Positions 8,323-16,618 of a DNA stretch of 64,000 bases are shown piece after piece. Source of the stretch: Paraburkholderia sp. BL23I1N1. GTDB taxonomy: Bacteria > Pseudomonadota > Gammaproteobacteria > Burkholderiales > Burkholderiaceae. The notes beneath the pieces were generated by a model that was not told the origin of the DNA, did not search any database, and saw only the letters and a list, made by a program, of their open reading frames with translations. A program made the position numbers and the translations under genes. The stretch lies in contig NZ_RAPV01000001.1 of the NCBI RefSeq assembly GCF_003610295.1, forward strand, positions 4,464,001 through 4,528,000, in the 5' to 3' direction. Within the stretch, counting starts at the first letter, position 1; the number at the start of each line of letters is the position of its first letter.

Positions 8323-8648
8323 TCATCGTGAAAGAGACGAGTACGACGACCTATTTGCATGGGGAGATTGTTGACGAGAACGTCGAATTCACTCTGGTCG
8401 AGTTGAGCCGGGTGAGCGGAGCATCGGCGGAGCAATTGACGCTCTGGGTGTCTGAAGGCGTGTTTGAGCCAAGGGGCGAGCAGCCGCAGGAGTGGCGCTT
8501 CAGCGGCGCGGCGCTGCGGCGCGTGCGGACCGCGCAGCGGCTGGCGCACGACTTTCAGATCAACCCGCCGGGAGTCGCGCTAGTCCTCGATCTGCTCGAC
8601 GAGATCGAGGCACTGCGCTCGCCTGTGAAGCGCCCCCGTGGAAGCTAG
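8319..8648 (+). CDS. cbpM: chaperone modulator CbpM
   Basis: A 109-residue protein of the MerR-like CbpM family, which binds the CbpA J domain and inhibits it. The helix-turn-helix-like core (VELSRVSGASAEQLTLWVSEGVFEPRG) and the long C-terminal helix (PPGVALVLDLLDEIEAL) are clear. The likely start is the GTG at 8319, which overlaps the cbpA stop, with a second GTG at 8328 possible. Translational coupling with cbpA is typical of the pair. Confidence 0.88.
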   Translation: MIIVKETSTTTYLHGEIVDENVEFTLVELSRVSGASAEQLTLWVSEGVFEPRGEQPQEWRFSGAALRRVRTAQRLAHDFQINPPGVALVLDLLDEIEALRSPVKRPRGS

Positions 8649-8903
8649 ATGAGCGTGCGCCAGATGTTCTGCTGCACCGCCCCGTCAGGCGACCTACTGT
8701 AATTCCGTTAGCGCTGGATTGCATGCAGCCTCCGTAGAGGAGGCCGAGGGCTCCTCTGCGGCAGAAGGCACCGGGAGATTGGCCTGCAAGACCGCAGTAA
8801 TGGATAGCCGCTCACGCTCGAGAGACGTCTTCGCCTTGTGGTGCGAATGACAAAAAGGCCTGAAGCTCTGCGGGGCGAGTGGCCGCACGTCCGGCTGCGG
8901 CGG
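8649..8903. other. intergenic stretch with no recognised feature
   Basis: About 255 bases between cbpM and the convergent small gene. I found no convincing ORF, RNA or repeat. Short minus-strand frames here look like coding-unlike shadow. Confidence 0.4.
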
Positions 8904-9131
8904 TCATTCCATCGACGGCGGATCCATCGGTCCAGCAAACAGTGCGCGGTCGAAGAACGGGTCGTCCAGTTCCAGTATTTCATCGTCGCCCAGAAGGACC
9001 ACGACTAACTGCCGCGAACCGTTCCCGGGCACGTCTGCGATCTCCCCGATTGTTTGCTTCGGCGACCGGTCGTCCGTAAATCGCACCCAGTAGTATCCCG
9101 GTGCTACGGGTCGTGTGTCTGTCCATTCCAT
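8904..9131 (-). CDS. small hypothetical acidic protein
   Basis: The 75-residue protein begins MEWTDTRPVAPGYYWVRFTDD and is beta-rich, ending in an acidic segment (DDEILELDDPFFDRALFAGP). A strong ribosome site (AGGAGGT) lies 9 bases before the ATG at 9131, which is why the longer upstream frame was not used. The W-x-PGYYWVRF pattern is common in small Burkholderia proteins of unknown function. It diverges from the hemerythrin gene, and an FNR-type site lies between them. Confidence 0.65.
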   Translation of the reverse strand: MEWTDTRPVAPGYYWVRFTDDRSPKQTIGEIADVPGNGSRQLVVVLLGDDEILELDDPFFDRALFAGPMDPPSME

Positions 9132-9282
9132 AGCTGCTACCTCCTGAAATTCCGTGTAGTTGAGCGCTACCGCACCGTCGATTTTATCGCCGCGGCGTCG
9201 AGCGCAGTTGGACAGCTCTGTCAGTCGGGAATCGTTGCGGTCGACGGGCGCTGACCTCATGGACACCATGCCCGCACTGCCG

Positions 9283-9296
9283 TTGATCTCTATCAA
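9283..9296. promoter_or_regulatory. FNR-type binding site between the small gene and hemerythrin gene
   Basis: TTGATCTCTATCAA matches TTGAY-N4-RTCAA exactly. It lies 141 bases before the hemerythrin ATG and 152 bases before the minus-strand gene. The -10 elements at the expected distance are weak in both directions, so the controlled promoter is uncertain. Confidence 0.65.
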
Positions 9297-9436
9297 GGCA
9301 GTGGCGTTCGCGCGCTTTGATGTCGAAAGGCGGATGACTAGCATTAAGGTATCTGCACCGCTTCCTGCTCATCCCGCTGGTATGAAGCAGCAAATCGGTT
9401 CGTCGATGCCTTTCATTTTCTGCTGCGGAGTTTGAT

Positions 9437-10018
9437 ATGCAGTCTCTGGGACCGCCTAGTGCCATAGCCATCATCCTTCATGAACACCAGCAGATGTCGA
9501 CCGTGGTAGAGGGCATGCAGCGCTTCGTGCGTCTGCTGGCAGCAGGTACGCCCACTCCGGGCCTCATGGTGTTACGAGCGATGCTTTATTACATCCGCGA
9601 GTACCCCCAGCAGGTGCATCATCCTAAAGAGGATCGTTACCTGTTCGCACCGCTGCGCGATCGGACGGATGAATTTGACTACGTCCTCACGGAACTGGAG
9701 TCCCAGCACGCTCGAGGTGACGTGAGGTTGAGGGATGTCGAGCACGCGCTGACCCGGTATGAATTGAGGGGCGCTTCCGCACTTCGGGAGCTGCGAGCCT
9801 TGGTGGATGCGTATGCCGAGTTCTATGCAGACCACCGGTGTATGGAAGAGACGTTGATTTTGCCGGCTGCAAGACGTCTGCTGACAGAGGAGGACTGGGC
9901 GGAAATCGACGCCGCTTTTGGAGCAAATCGCGATCCGTTTGATGGGGTAAAACTTGAAGACGATCTTGGAAAATTATTCTCGATGATTGTCAAAACGATC
10001 CCTGAGACGGAAAGTTAG
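9437..10018 (+). CDS. hemerythrin HHE-domain protein
   Basis: The 193-residue protein is a four-helix di-iron HHE protein. Likely iron ligands are the histidines of ILHEHQQM (helix 1), HHPKEDRYLF (helix 2), ELESQHARGD (helix 3) and FYADHRCMEETLILP (helix 4, with the adjacent glutamates). Such proteins bind oxygen or nitric oxide or protect iron-sulfur clusters; which applies here is not evident. The upstream FNR-type site fits a role at low oxygen or under nitrosative stress. The gene stands alone at the left edge of the mobile-element region. Confidence 0.88.
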   Translation: MQSLGPPSAIAIILHEHQQMSTVVEGMQRFVRLLAAGTPTPGLMVLRAMLYYIREYPQQVHHPKEDRYLFAPLRDRTDEFDYVLTELESQHARGDVRLRDVEHALTRYELRGASALRELRALVDAYAEFYADHRCMEETLILPAARRLLTEEDWAEIDAAFGANRDPFDGVKLEDDLGKLFSMIVKTIPETES

Positions 10019-10305
10019 CAGTTCGTTTACACGTTGCGATGGGCGGCTGGTCACGCGATACAAGTGCGGATCAGCGGCATCACAGCCACGTAGTTGAACA
10101 AAGAGTTTTTGAGCACCAAACGCCGGTGCGGGAGGGGATATGCAAGCTGCTCGTCACTTTCACCTGGAACTGCGGTACGCGAGCGTGCCGACCTATGTTG
10201 CCAGTTATCTATTTCCGGTCCTGTTACTGGCATATGAGCTGTATAGAGTGGGCAGGTGGATCTTCGATTACGGGATGAACTTCGCGAACTTCAGGTGAGG
10301 TAGCC
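10019..10305. other. intergenic stretch before the IS3 remnant
   Basis: About 290 bases with no supported gene. It may hold the boundary between the low-oxygen island and the inserted mobile elements. Confidence 0.4.
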
Positions 10306-10343
10306 TGACTTTTTAAGACACTCCTTTTTGATAAACTTTATCA

Positions 10344-10618
10344 ATGGGAGCACAGATGACGAAACCAAGAACATACACACCAGAGCTTCGTGAAGAAGCT
10401 GTAAAGCTTGTGCTTGCACAGGGCCTGACGCTGGATGAAGCGGCGAAGCGAATTGCCATTCCGATGGGGACTTTGGCCACGTGGGTCAAAGCAGCCAAGC
10501 TTGGCAATGGCGCCGTGACGGCGCCAGGCAGTCGTACGGTTGCCGAATTAGAAGCCGAGGTAGCCAGACTACGTAGGGAACTGGCGGAGACCAGGATGGA
10601 GCGAGATATCGTAAAAAA
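10344..10618 (+). pseudogene. IS3-family orfA (HTH protein), interrupted
   Basis: Begins MGAQMTKPRTYTPELREEAV, a helix-turn-helix transposase_8 domain, then a leucine-zipper region (VAELEAEVARLRRELAETRMERDIVK). The frame should continue KKAAAYFARESM, but the IS110 element starts after the A run at 10613-10618. The missing tail is found at 12219-12252. Confidence 0.85.
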
Positions 10619-10846
10619 CCGCCCCACGCGCTTGGGCGCGGCCCTCATGAATAGAAACTTCAGGGGCGTACACTTGATGCGCGCAGAGACAGTGGCCGTA
10701 TGCTTCCTGGAGGCTCGACCCCGTCAAAAAACCTGGCCCAGGGGAAGCTGCGGACTCATCTGTGGCGGCGTCTTCGGGCGACCCCGTTCAGGAAATTGAT
10801 TTATTCCGAGTCCCCGTCCTGCGCCTGATTATCCAGGAGGTGGGTG
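10619..10846 (+). ncRNA. candidate IS110 bridge RNA region
   Basis: IS110-family elements carry a structured bispecific bridge RNA in the longer non-coding end. Here that is the roughly 228-base left end upstream of the recombinase. Local hairpin potential is visible, for example CGCGCTTGGGCGCG near 10626. I could not fold the region or match its loops to target and donor sequence, so this is placement by family knowledge only. Confidence 0.35.
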
Positions 10847-12202
10847 ATGTCAAAAGACCGAACACGATCCAGGCCCTCAGGGTTGCCGATCATTCATCCG
10901 TTTGCAGCCGGTATCGATATTGGCTCACGGTTCCACGTTGTTGCCGTGAGTCCAGATCTGTGCGACGAGCCGGTGCAGACATTCCAGGCATTTACGAGCG
11001 ATTTGCAACGCATGGCGGACTGGCTCGTAGCGACCGGTACAAAGACGGTCGTGATGGAATCGACCGGCGTGTACTGGGTCGCCGCCTACGAGGTGCTGGA
11101 GTCTCGGGGCCTTGAAGTCATTCTTGCCAACGCACGCGAGGCGCGCGCAGTCCCCGGAAAGAAGAGCGACGTCAACGATGCGCAATGGTTGCAGCGGCTG
11201 CACGCGTGCGGGTTGCTACGGGCAAGTTTCCGGCCTGGGCGCGACATCGCGGAACTGCGCGCGTACCTGCGTTCCCGCGAAAAGCACACCGACTATGCCG
11301 CCGCGCATATCCAGCACATGCAGAAGGCGCTGACCTTCATGAATATCCAACTGCACCACGTGATCGCGACTATCACGGGTGTCACGGGACTGCGGATCAT
11401 CCGTGCGATCGTCGCTGGTGAGCGCGATCCAGACAGGCTGGCGGCGATGCGCGACGTCCGCTGCAAGGAAAGCCCTGAAACCATTCGGAATGCGCTGGTG
11501 GGCAACTACCAGCCCGAGCACGTGTTCGCCCTGAAACAGGCGCTTGCGCTCTACGACTTTTACCAGCAGTGCTTCGACGAGTGCGATGTTGAGATCGAAC
11601 GTGCTGTCGCGATCCTCAATATCGCTCACCCGATTCCGGAAGCACCGCTGCCGAAGGCGAAACATCGCAACAAGATGCCCAGCGATCCCAACTTCGATGT
11701 ACGCACGGCCATGTACCAGCTTGCGGGGACCGACCTTACGCAAATTCACGGCATCGGCCCGTTCCTCGCTCTGCGCCTGATTGGCGAATGTGGAACGGAC
11801 CTGAGCCGATGGCCAACCGCCAAGCACTTTACTTCATGGCTCACGCTTGCGCCCGGATGCAAGATCAGCGGTGGCAAGGTACCGTCATCGCACATGCGCA
11901 AAACCAGCAGCCGCATCACAGTCGCACTCAGGCTTGCGGCGGTGAGCGTTGGAAGAAGCAATACCGCGCTTGGCGCATTCTACCGACGCCTTGCCGGCCG
12001 AATTGGTAACGCCAAAGCCGTGACTGCGACGGCGCGCAAGATCGCTGTTCTGTTTTATAACGCGATGCGCTATGGCATGGACTACCGCGACCCGGGTGCG
12101 GATCATTACGAACAGCAGTACAGGGACCGTGTTATCAAGCAGCTTCATCGCCGCGCGGCGCAATTTGGATATTCACTGCAACCTCAGGGCTCGCCAACGT
12201 AA
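10847..12202 (+). CDS. IS110-family DEDD transposase
   Basis: At 451 residues it is longer than many IS110 recombinases but complete. The N-terminal RuvC-like DEDD domain shows FAAGIDIGSRFHVVAV (first Asp), VMESTGVYWVA (Glu) and GKKSDVNDAQWLQRL (Asp pair). The C-terminal Transposase_20 domain has QIHGIGPFLALRLIGECG and SWLTLAPGCKISGGK. The ATG at 10847 follows AGGAGG; a GTG at 10844 is an alternative. The gene seems intact and could be active. Confidence 0.92.
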   Translation: MSKDRTRSRPSGLPIIHPFAAGIDIGSRFHVVAVSPDLCDEPVQTFQAFTSDLQRMADWLVATGTKTVVMESTGVYWVAAYEVLESRGLEVILANAREARAVPGKKSDVNDAQWLQRLHACGLLRASFRPGRDIAELRAYLRSREKHTDYAAAHIQHMQKALTFMNIQLHHVIATITGVTGLRIIRAIVAGERDPDRLAAMRDVRCKESPETIRNALVGNYQPEHVFALKQALALYDFYQQCFDECDVEIERAVAILNIAHPIPEAPLPKAKHRNKMPSDPNFDVRTAMYQLAGTDLTQIHGIGPFLALRLIGECGTDLSRWPTAKHFTSWLTLAPGCKISGGKVPSSHMRKTSSRITVALRLAAVSVGRSNTALGAFYRRLAGRIGNAKAVTATARKIAVLFYNAMRYGMDYRDPGADHYEQQYRDRVIKQLHRRAAQFGYSLQPQGSPT

Positions 12203-12250
12203 AGGTGAGTTTCTTAGGAAAGCGGCCGCGTACTTCGCCAGGGAGTCGAT

Positions 12251-12941
12251 GTGAAGTACGCGTTCATCGAGCGTAATCGACGCCACTGGCCGGTCTCGGT
12301 GCTATGCGAAGTACTGGAAGTCAGTCCCAGCGGATATCATCAGCGCCGGCAACGCAGCGCACAGGCCAAGCCGCACCGAGGCCGCGTGAGTAACGACGCA
12401 CTGCTTGCGCACATCAAGGCGATTCACACGCAGGTCAAGGGCGAGTACGGCTGGCCTCGCATGTGGAAGGAACTGCTTACGCAAGGTGTGCGCGTGGGCA
12501 AAGAGCGGGTTCGCAAGCTGATGGCGCAGCATGGCATTCGAGCCCGCCACAAGCGCAAGTACATCGCGACGACAAACTCGAACCACGATTTGCCGGTGGC
12601 GCCGAATCTGTTGGAGCGCAACTTCGCCGCTAACGCACCGAACCAGGTCTGGACGACCGACATCACCTATCTGGCGACAGCTGAAGGCTGGGTGTACCTC
12701 GCGGTCATCATCGACCTGTTCAGCAGGCAGGTGGTGGGCTGGTCGATGCAGCCACACATGAAAGCGGAACTGGTCACGGATGCGCTGCGTATGGCGTGGT
12801 TCCGGCGCCGTCCAGAGGCTGGCGTCATCGTACATAGCGACAGGGGTAGCCAGTATTGCAGCGGGCTGTTCCAGGACACGCTGAAGGCCTACGGCATGCG
12901 CTCGTCGATGAGTCGGCGCGGCGACTGCTGGGACAAGGCTT
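12251..12941 (+). pseudogene. IS3-family orfB integrase, 3' truncated
   Basis: The frame opens at a GTG (MKYAFIERNRRHWPVSV) overlapping the orfA stop. It shows the HTH_21 region and the rve integrase core: the first Asp in WTTDITYLA, the second in VIVHSDRGSQY. The sequence diverges right after SRRGDCWDKA, before the catalytic glutamate that normally follows. From about 12942 the DNA belongs to another gene on the opposite strand. The product would lack the third catalytic residue. Confidence 0.85.
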
Positions 12942-12951
12942 GCGCTTCACA

Positions 12952-13902
12952 CTACACCTCCTCGCGGCGATCAGAAACGACGTCGGGGTGGCGACGCCGG
13001 CAGGACAGCTTGACGCCCATCGCCTTTCTGGGCGCGTTATTGCCCGGTGGGTCGTACAGGCACTCGTTCTTGTCGCTGTAGGCGTGACCGCGGATGAGTC
13101 CGCGACGGTTCCATATCTTTACGCTCGTCGGCGTGACGTGCAGCGCGTCGGCCATCTCCTGCAGCGTCAGGAGACCCGCTTCGCGCAACCGGTCATAGCG
13201 TGGCTTCAGACAGTAGTTACGCTGCAGGCGCGCGACCATTTTTGCATTGAAGGGCCTACCCGTGCCCGACGGCGCACCACGTTCGTTCAGTATATTCGCG
13301 ATCTGCAGGACAGTATGGTGATTGAGCAATGCGTCAATCTCCTCGATCACCGCGGCGGGGGTGATCCATCGTTGCCACGATTTCAGCGGCAACGGCAGCC
13401 TGAGGGTCCGGTGAGCGCCGCCCTTGAAGCGGATGTGTGCGGTAACCTGCTGGTCGCGGTTCAGGGTGACGTCTTCCAGAAGCAGCCTCATCATGCGTTT
13501 GCGTTCCCGGTCGGGCGTGGCGGGATCGCGCCATAGCCGGGGGAAGTTGGACGCCAGCGAGACGATGACGGCGCGCTGCTCGTCCGTCAGAATGCGCGCG
13601 TCCTGTTCGCGGCGACGCCGATAGTCCTCGTTAGCCTCAGTCAGCGCTCGAAGCTTATGGTTCCAGTCCGCTTCGAGTGAGTCAGCAACCAGCCGGTTCT
13701 CGGGGTCGACGCGCATGTAGCGACGCTGCGCCAGATCGGCTTCATACTGGGCACGCTCCACCTGCTTGTGACGCAGACGGTCGGCTTCTTCGATGCGGGA
13801 CTGGAGTTCGCGCTGAACCGCCAGGCTCACCTCAATGGCAAGCGGATTGAGTGCTTCGACGAGCAGTTCGCCAATGGCCTCATCGATGGCCGCGCCGTGG
13901 AT
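12952..13902 (-). pseudogene. C-terminal fragment of a large serine recombinase
   Basis: The readable frame (293 residues from a GTG at 13830, open upstream to 13902) has the coiled-coil and C-terminal part of large serine recombinases: LRHKQVERAQYEADLAQRRYMRVDPENRLVADSLEADWN, then ERKRMMRLLLEDVTL and a helix-turn-helix (LTLQEMADALHVTPTSVKIWNRRG). The N-terminal resolvase catalytic domain is absent. The 5' side ends at the IS5 element inverted repeat and the 3' side abuts the truncated IS3 orfB. It is therefore a relic. Confidence 0.7.
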
Positions 13903-15012
13903 GGGCTTTGTTCGGAAGGGTCCGAGTTTCCGTACTACGGACGCAACTATCCATTTTTGAAAGAAACGGGCCTGCCAAACGAATTCCAGAGGTTAAGGAT
14001 GTTCGCGATGATCGCGCTTTCGCTTTCCTGTGACCCGATTTTCCGGGTCAGCAAGGTCGATCCGATGCATCGTTTGATCCGCGAGATCTGCGCTTCGACC
14101 AGCGAGCGTTGCCCATAGCCGTATTTTTTGTGGAACGCATAAATGCCCTTTTCCCTGATGTAGCCAACGACCTTGTCATGCCATTGCGTCTGTTCTTCGC
14201 CATGCACCACCGCGTGAGAAGGCGGTGGTATCACGGGCAGCACGCCTGATCGCGACAGGGCCTCCGTCCGCTCGATGCTGTAGTACGCGCCATCGGCAAT
14301 CACCCGGTCAACCGGGATGTCGGCGGGAAGCACACGGTCCATCCCTTCGCTATCCGAAACGTCCGTGCCGGTGACGGCGATCGCATGAACGTTCATGTCC
14401 GCGTCAATCGACAGGTGCATCTTGCGCCACGGTGTTTTCGCCGCCTTTTTGCCGTATTTCTGCTCGTACCACTCGCTGGCCCGGCCGAAACTCATCCCTG
14501 TGCTGTCGATGATAACGCTTGTATCTTCGCCCCTCGCCAGACGCCGGGCCAGTCGTTCGCGACGTTGCGTGACCTTCACGTCCAGCGCGGCAAACAGATC
14601 GCACAGATGGCCGAAGCTGGGAACCGGGATGTCCAGTCCCTGGCTGGCCCAGTAATCTTCCAGATAGCCGCTGATCTGCCGCATTCCCCAGCCCAACAGC
14701 CGGTAGAACGTATAGATCAGCTCAACGTATGGCCGGGTGTACAACGGCAACCTCCCAGACACTCCACGCACGTACGGCGATGCCGTAATGAATTGCGATC
14801 TGAGATCGCCACCTGGAAAATAGAGGCTGATCTTCCCTCGCTTCTTCAGGCTCCCGTTGTATTCGCGCCAGTTCGTCACCCGATAGCCTGGCTTCCTGCG
14901 CTTGCGGTCCTCGCCCTCTTTGAGTCTGGCTTTATACGGCATCCGCTTTGATCCACGTCTCCCTTGATCTTACGATCTTACAACAATCGCACACCCTTCC
15001 GAACAAGGCCCA
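13902..15012 (-). mobile_element. IS5-family insertion sequence with 20-bp inverted repeats
   Basis: The ends are TGGGCTTTGTTCGGAAGGGT at 13902-13921 and its inverse at 14993-15012, with one mismatch. The length is about 1.11 kb and it carries one transposase gene. The bases next to the two ends do not form a clear target duplication, and the flanks belong to unrelated fragments (serine recombinase and TniQ-like). A later deletion or recombination event at the element is likely. Confidence 0.85.
13947..14942 (-). CDS. IS5-family DDE transposase
   Basis: A 331-residue transposase. Catalytic residues are visible in IIDSTGMSFG (first Asp), RVIADGAYYSIE (second Asp) and GQRSLVEAQISRIKR (Glu of the Y-R-E motif). 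The N-terminus (MPYKARLKEGEDRKRRKPGYRVTNWREYN) is typical of a subgroup common in Burkholderiales. The gene fills the element and is intact. Confidence 0.92.
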   Translation of the reverse strand: MPYKARLKEGEDRKRRKPGYRVTNWREYNGSLKKRGKISLYFPGGDLRSQFITASPYVRGVSGRLPLYTRPYVELIYTFYRLLGWGMRQISGYLEDYWASQGLDIPVPSFGHLCDLFAALDVKVTQRRERLARRLARGEDTSVIIDSTGMSFGRASEWYEQKYGKKAAKTPWRKMHLSIDADMNVHAIAVTGTDVSDSEGMDRVLPADIPVDRVIADGAYYSIERTEALSRSGVLPVIPPPSHAVVHGEEQTQWHDKVVGYIREKGIYAFHKKYGYGQRSLVEAQISRIKRCIGSTLLTRKIGSQESESAIIANILNLWNSFGRPVSFKNG

Positions 15013-15496
15013 AGCGGTAACCCGCGGAGAGAGTTTCGATGCAAATAGGCTGGCGTCTGGGATCACGATTATCGTTAAGGAAAGGTGGAAAAACACAGCA
15101 GAAGCAGCAAGAGCTGTCGGAGTCGCTTTTTCCACACTTCACCTTGCGCTGTCCGGTCACGCTCGTATCAGCCTGAGACTACTGGTATCGCTCTGTTCGG
15201 CTGCCAATGTCAGCGTTGTTCCTGTCTTGCGGGGTCAAGTTAACAGCGTGCTTCGAAAGCATGAGCCAATCGTTTTTCAGGGATATTTCACAGAAGACAA
15301 GCGGCCAAGGCGCGTATTGCAGCTACGAAGTGAAATTGAGCGCATCTTGGCTCGGGAGCCTGATGTGCGGTTGGTGCGGTTGGCTCAGATAGTTGGCGTC
15401 GATACGAGCTTTTTCTATCGGAATTTCCCAGATGTGATAGAGCATGTGAGGGAGAACCGAAAGATGGAACTACCGCTTGAAGCGGTGGAGGGCTAA
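15013..15496 (+). pseudogene. 5'-truncated TniQ/TnsD-like C-terminal fragment
   Basis: The frame is open from the IS5 end and reads ITIIVKERWKNTAEAARAVGVAFSTLHLALSG, then YFTEDKRPRRVLQLRSEIERILAREPD and VRLVRLAQIVGVDTSFFYRNFPDVIEHVRE. The last part resembles the repeated helix-turn-helix tails of TniQ and TnsD targeting proteins (the pattern of a helix pair followed by a hydrophobic-x-H/N-FP motif). The zinc-binding N-terminus is missing. With the nearby recombinase relic it suggests a former Tn7-like or related element. The assignment is tentative. Confidence 0.4.
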
Positions 15497-15501
15497 CCTT
15501 A

Positions 15502-16359
15502 GAGGGTGTTAGGCACTTTTGTTAAGGGCTGCAAAGTGGACAAGCATAAGCACGGAGAATACGACGAAGTGCAAACCAGCCAAGGTTTCGGGCAATCGCT
15601 CGTAGTCTCTGGCCAGCCGGCGGAAGCGGTTAAGCCAGCCGAAGCTGCGCTCGACCACCCAGCGGCGCGGCAACAGCACGAAGCCCTTTTTCGCCTCCGA
15701 CAGCTTGATTACCTGAAGCTCGATTCCTTCGTCGAGTGCCGCCTGCGCCGGCTCTTCGCCGGTATATCCCTGATCGGCGAACGCCACCTTGACCGTCTGG
15801 CCCGTGGCCTGCTGAACCTGACGTGCCAGTTCTCCGACCTGCGCGCGTTCCTGTTCGTTGGCCGGCGTAACGTGCACAGCAAGCAATTGCCCCAGGGTAT
15901 CAACCGCCATGTGGACCTTGCTACCGCGTTTGCGTTTGTAGCCGTCGTAACCGACGCGAGGTCCACTTTCGCAGGTCGACTGCAGCGTGCGCCCATCGAG
16001 GATGACCGCGCTGGGCTGGCCCTGTCGGCCCTGCGCGACCCGGATGATCGAACGCAGGTCGTTCACCATGGCCTCGAAGCAACCCGCCTGAATCCAGCGT
16101 TGCGTCTGCTGGTAAACAAGCTCCCACGGCGGAAAATCATTTGGCAACAGACGCCACGGAGCACCCGCGCGTACGATCCAGCGCAGCGCGTTGAACATCT
16201 CGCGCAGTTCATAGCGGCGCTGCGGTGCGTCCTTGTTCATCAAGGTCAGGTACGGAGCGGCGAAGTACCACTCTTCATCCCAATACATCCGTGGGGTATG
16301 GCCTGCGTTTTTTCATCCTGCCAGGATACCAGGTCCGACAAAAAGTGCCTAACACCCTC
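15502..16359 (-). mobile_element. IS5-family (IS427/IS1031-type) insertion sequence with TA duplication
   Basis: Perfect inverted ends GAGGGTGTTAGGCACTTTT (15502-15520) and the inverse ending at 16359 bound an 858-bp element. The dinucleotide TA is present on both sides (15500-15501 and 16360-16361), the usual duplication of this group. It inserted just downstream of the TniQ-like fragment. Confidence 0.9.
15509..16288 (-). CDS. IS5-family transposase
   Basis: A single 259-residue frame rather than the split orfAB of some relatives. The DUF4096-like N-terminus has MFNALRWIVRAGAPWRLLPNDFPPW. The DDE core has VILDGRTLQS, VAFADQGYTGEEP and RWVVERSFGWLNRFRRL. The usual frameshift site is not needed. 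It appears functional. Confidence 0.92.
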   Translation of the reverse strand: MYWDEEWYFAAPYLTLMNKDAPQRRYELREMFNALRWIVRAGAPWRLLPNDFPPWELVYQQTQRWIQAGCFEAMVNDLRSIIRVAQGRQGQPSAVILDGRTLQSTCESGPRVGYDGYKRKRGSKVHMAVDTLGQLLAVHVTPANEQERAQVGELARQVQQATGQTVKVAFADQGYTGEEPAQAALDEGIELQVIKLSEAKKGFVLLPRRWVVERSFGWLNRFRRLARDYERLPETLAGLHFVVFSVLMLVHFAALNKSA

Positions 16360-16361
16360 TA

Positions 16362-16618
16362 AGCTGGCGCGGCGCCTTCTGGCGGCGAAACGCGAACTGC
16401 TTTCTCTGGGTCGCCAGTTCAGCACGGTGAACGTCTACAATTCTGTTGGGGTTATAGTCCGTTCCGGAGCCCCTTTACGCCTTTATCACTTCGTGCGCGA
16501 AAAACTCTAACTTAAAGTGGGTGAGGAAAAAATAAAGCATTTGTTGGCAGGAAAAAGCATATGCTGAAAAAATTTTCAATAAACCTTAAGGCGATCTTCC
16601 GCGTCAACTTATGCTTTA
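16362..16618. other. residual flank of the mobile-element region
   Basis: A short frame, open to 16510, reads LARRLLAAKRELLSLGRQFSTVNVYN and has no recognised family. It may be the tail of whatever element held the TniQ-like fragment. The rest, from 16511, is AT-rich and holds nothing I can support. Confidence 0.3.

Larger units (their letters stand above)
10619..12218 (+). mobile_element. intact IS110-family element
   Basis: About 1.6 kb inserted into a run of A in IS3 orfA; the exact edges are ambiguous within the A bases shared by both sides. It has a long non-coding left end (about 228 bases), one DEDD recombinase gene and a very short right end of about 16 bases. No terminal inverted repeats are obvious, as usual for the family. 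The long upstream non-coding end is the layout of IS110-group elements that encode their guide (bridge) RNA upstream of the recombinase. Confidence 0.8.
10306..12941 (+). mobile_element. IS3-family element, split by an IS110 insertion and lacking its right end
   Basis: The left end is placed near TGACTTTTTAAGACACTCC at 10306, just before orfA. OrfA and orfB are recognisable, but the element is interrupted inside orfA by the IS110 at 10619-12218. It ends abruptly near 12941, within orfB, where unrelated serine-recombinase sequence begins. The right inverted repeat is missing, so the element is immobile. The IS110-free frame would read D-I-V-K-K-A-A-A-Y across the junction, which fixes the insertion point. 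Confidence 0.75.

Noticed and set aside
10328..10344. TTGATAAACTTTATCAA as a further FNR site
   Set aside because: The half-sites are separated by seven bases instead of four, and it lies in the IS3 left end, so it is more likely part of the element.
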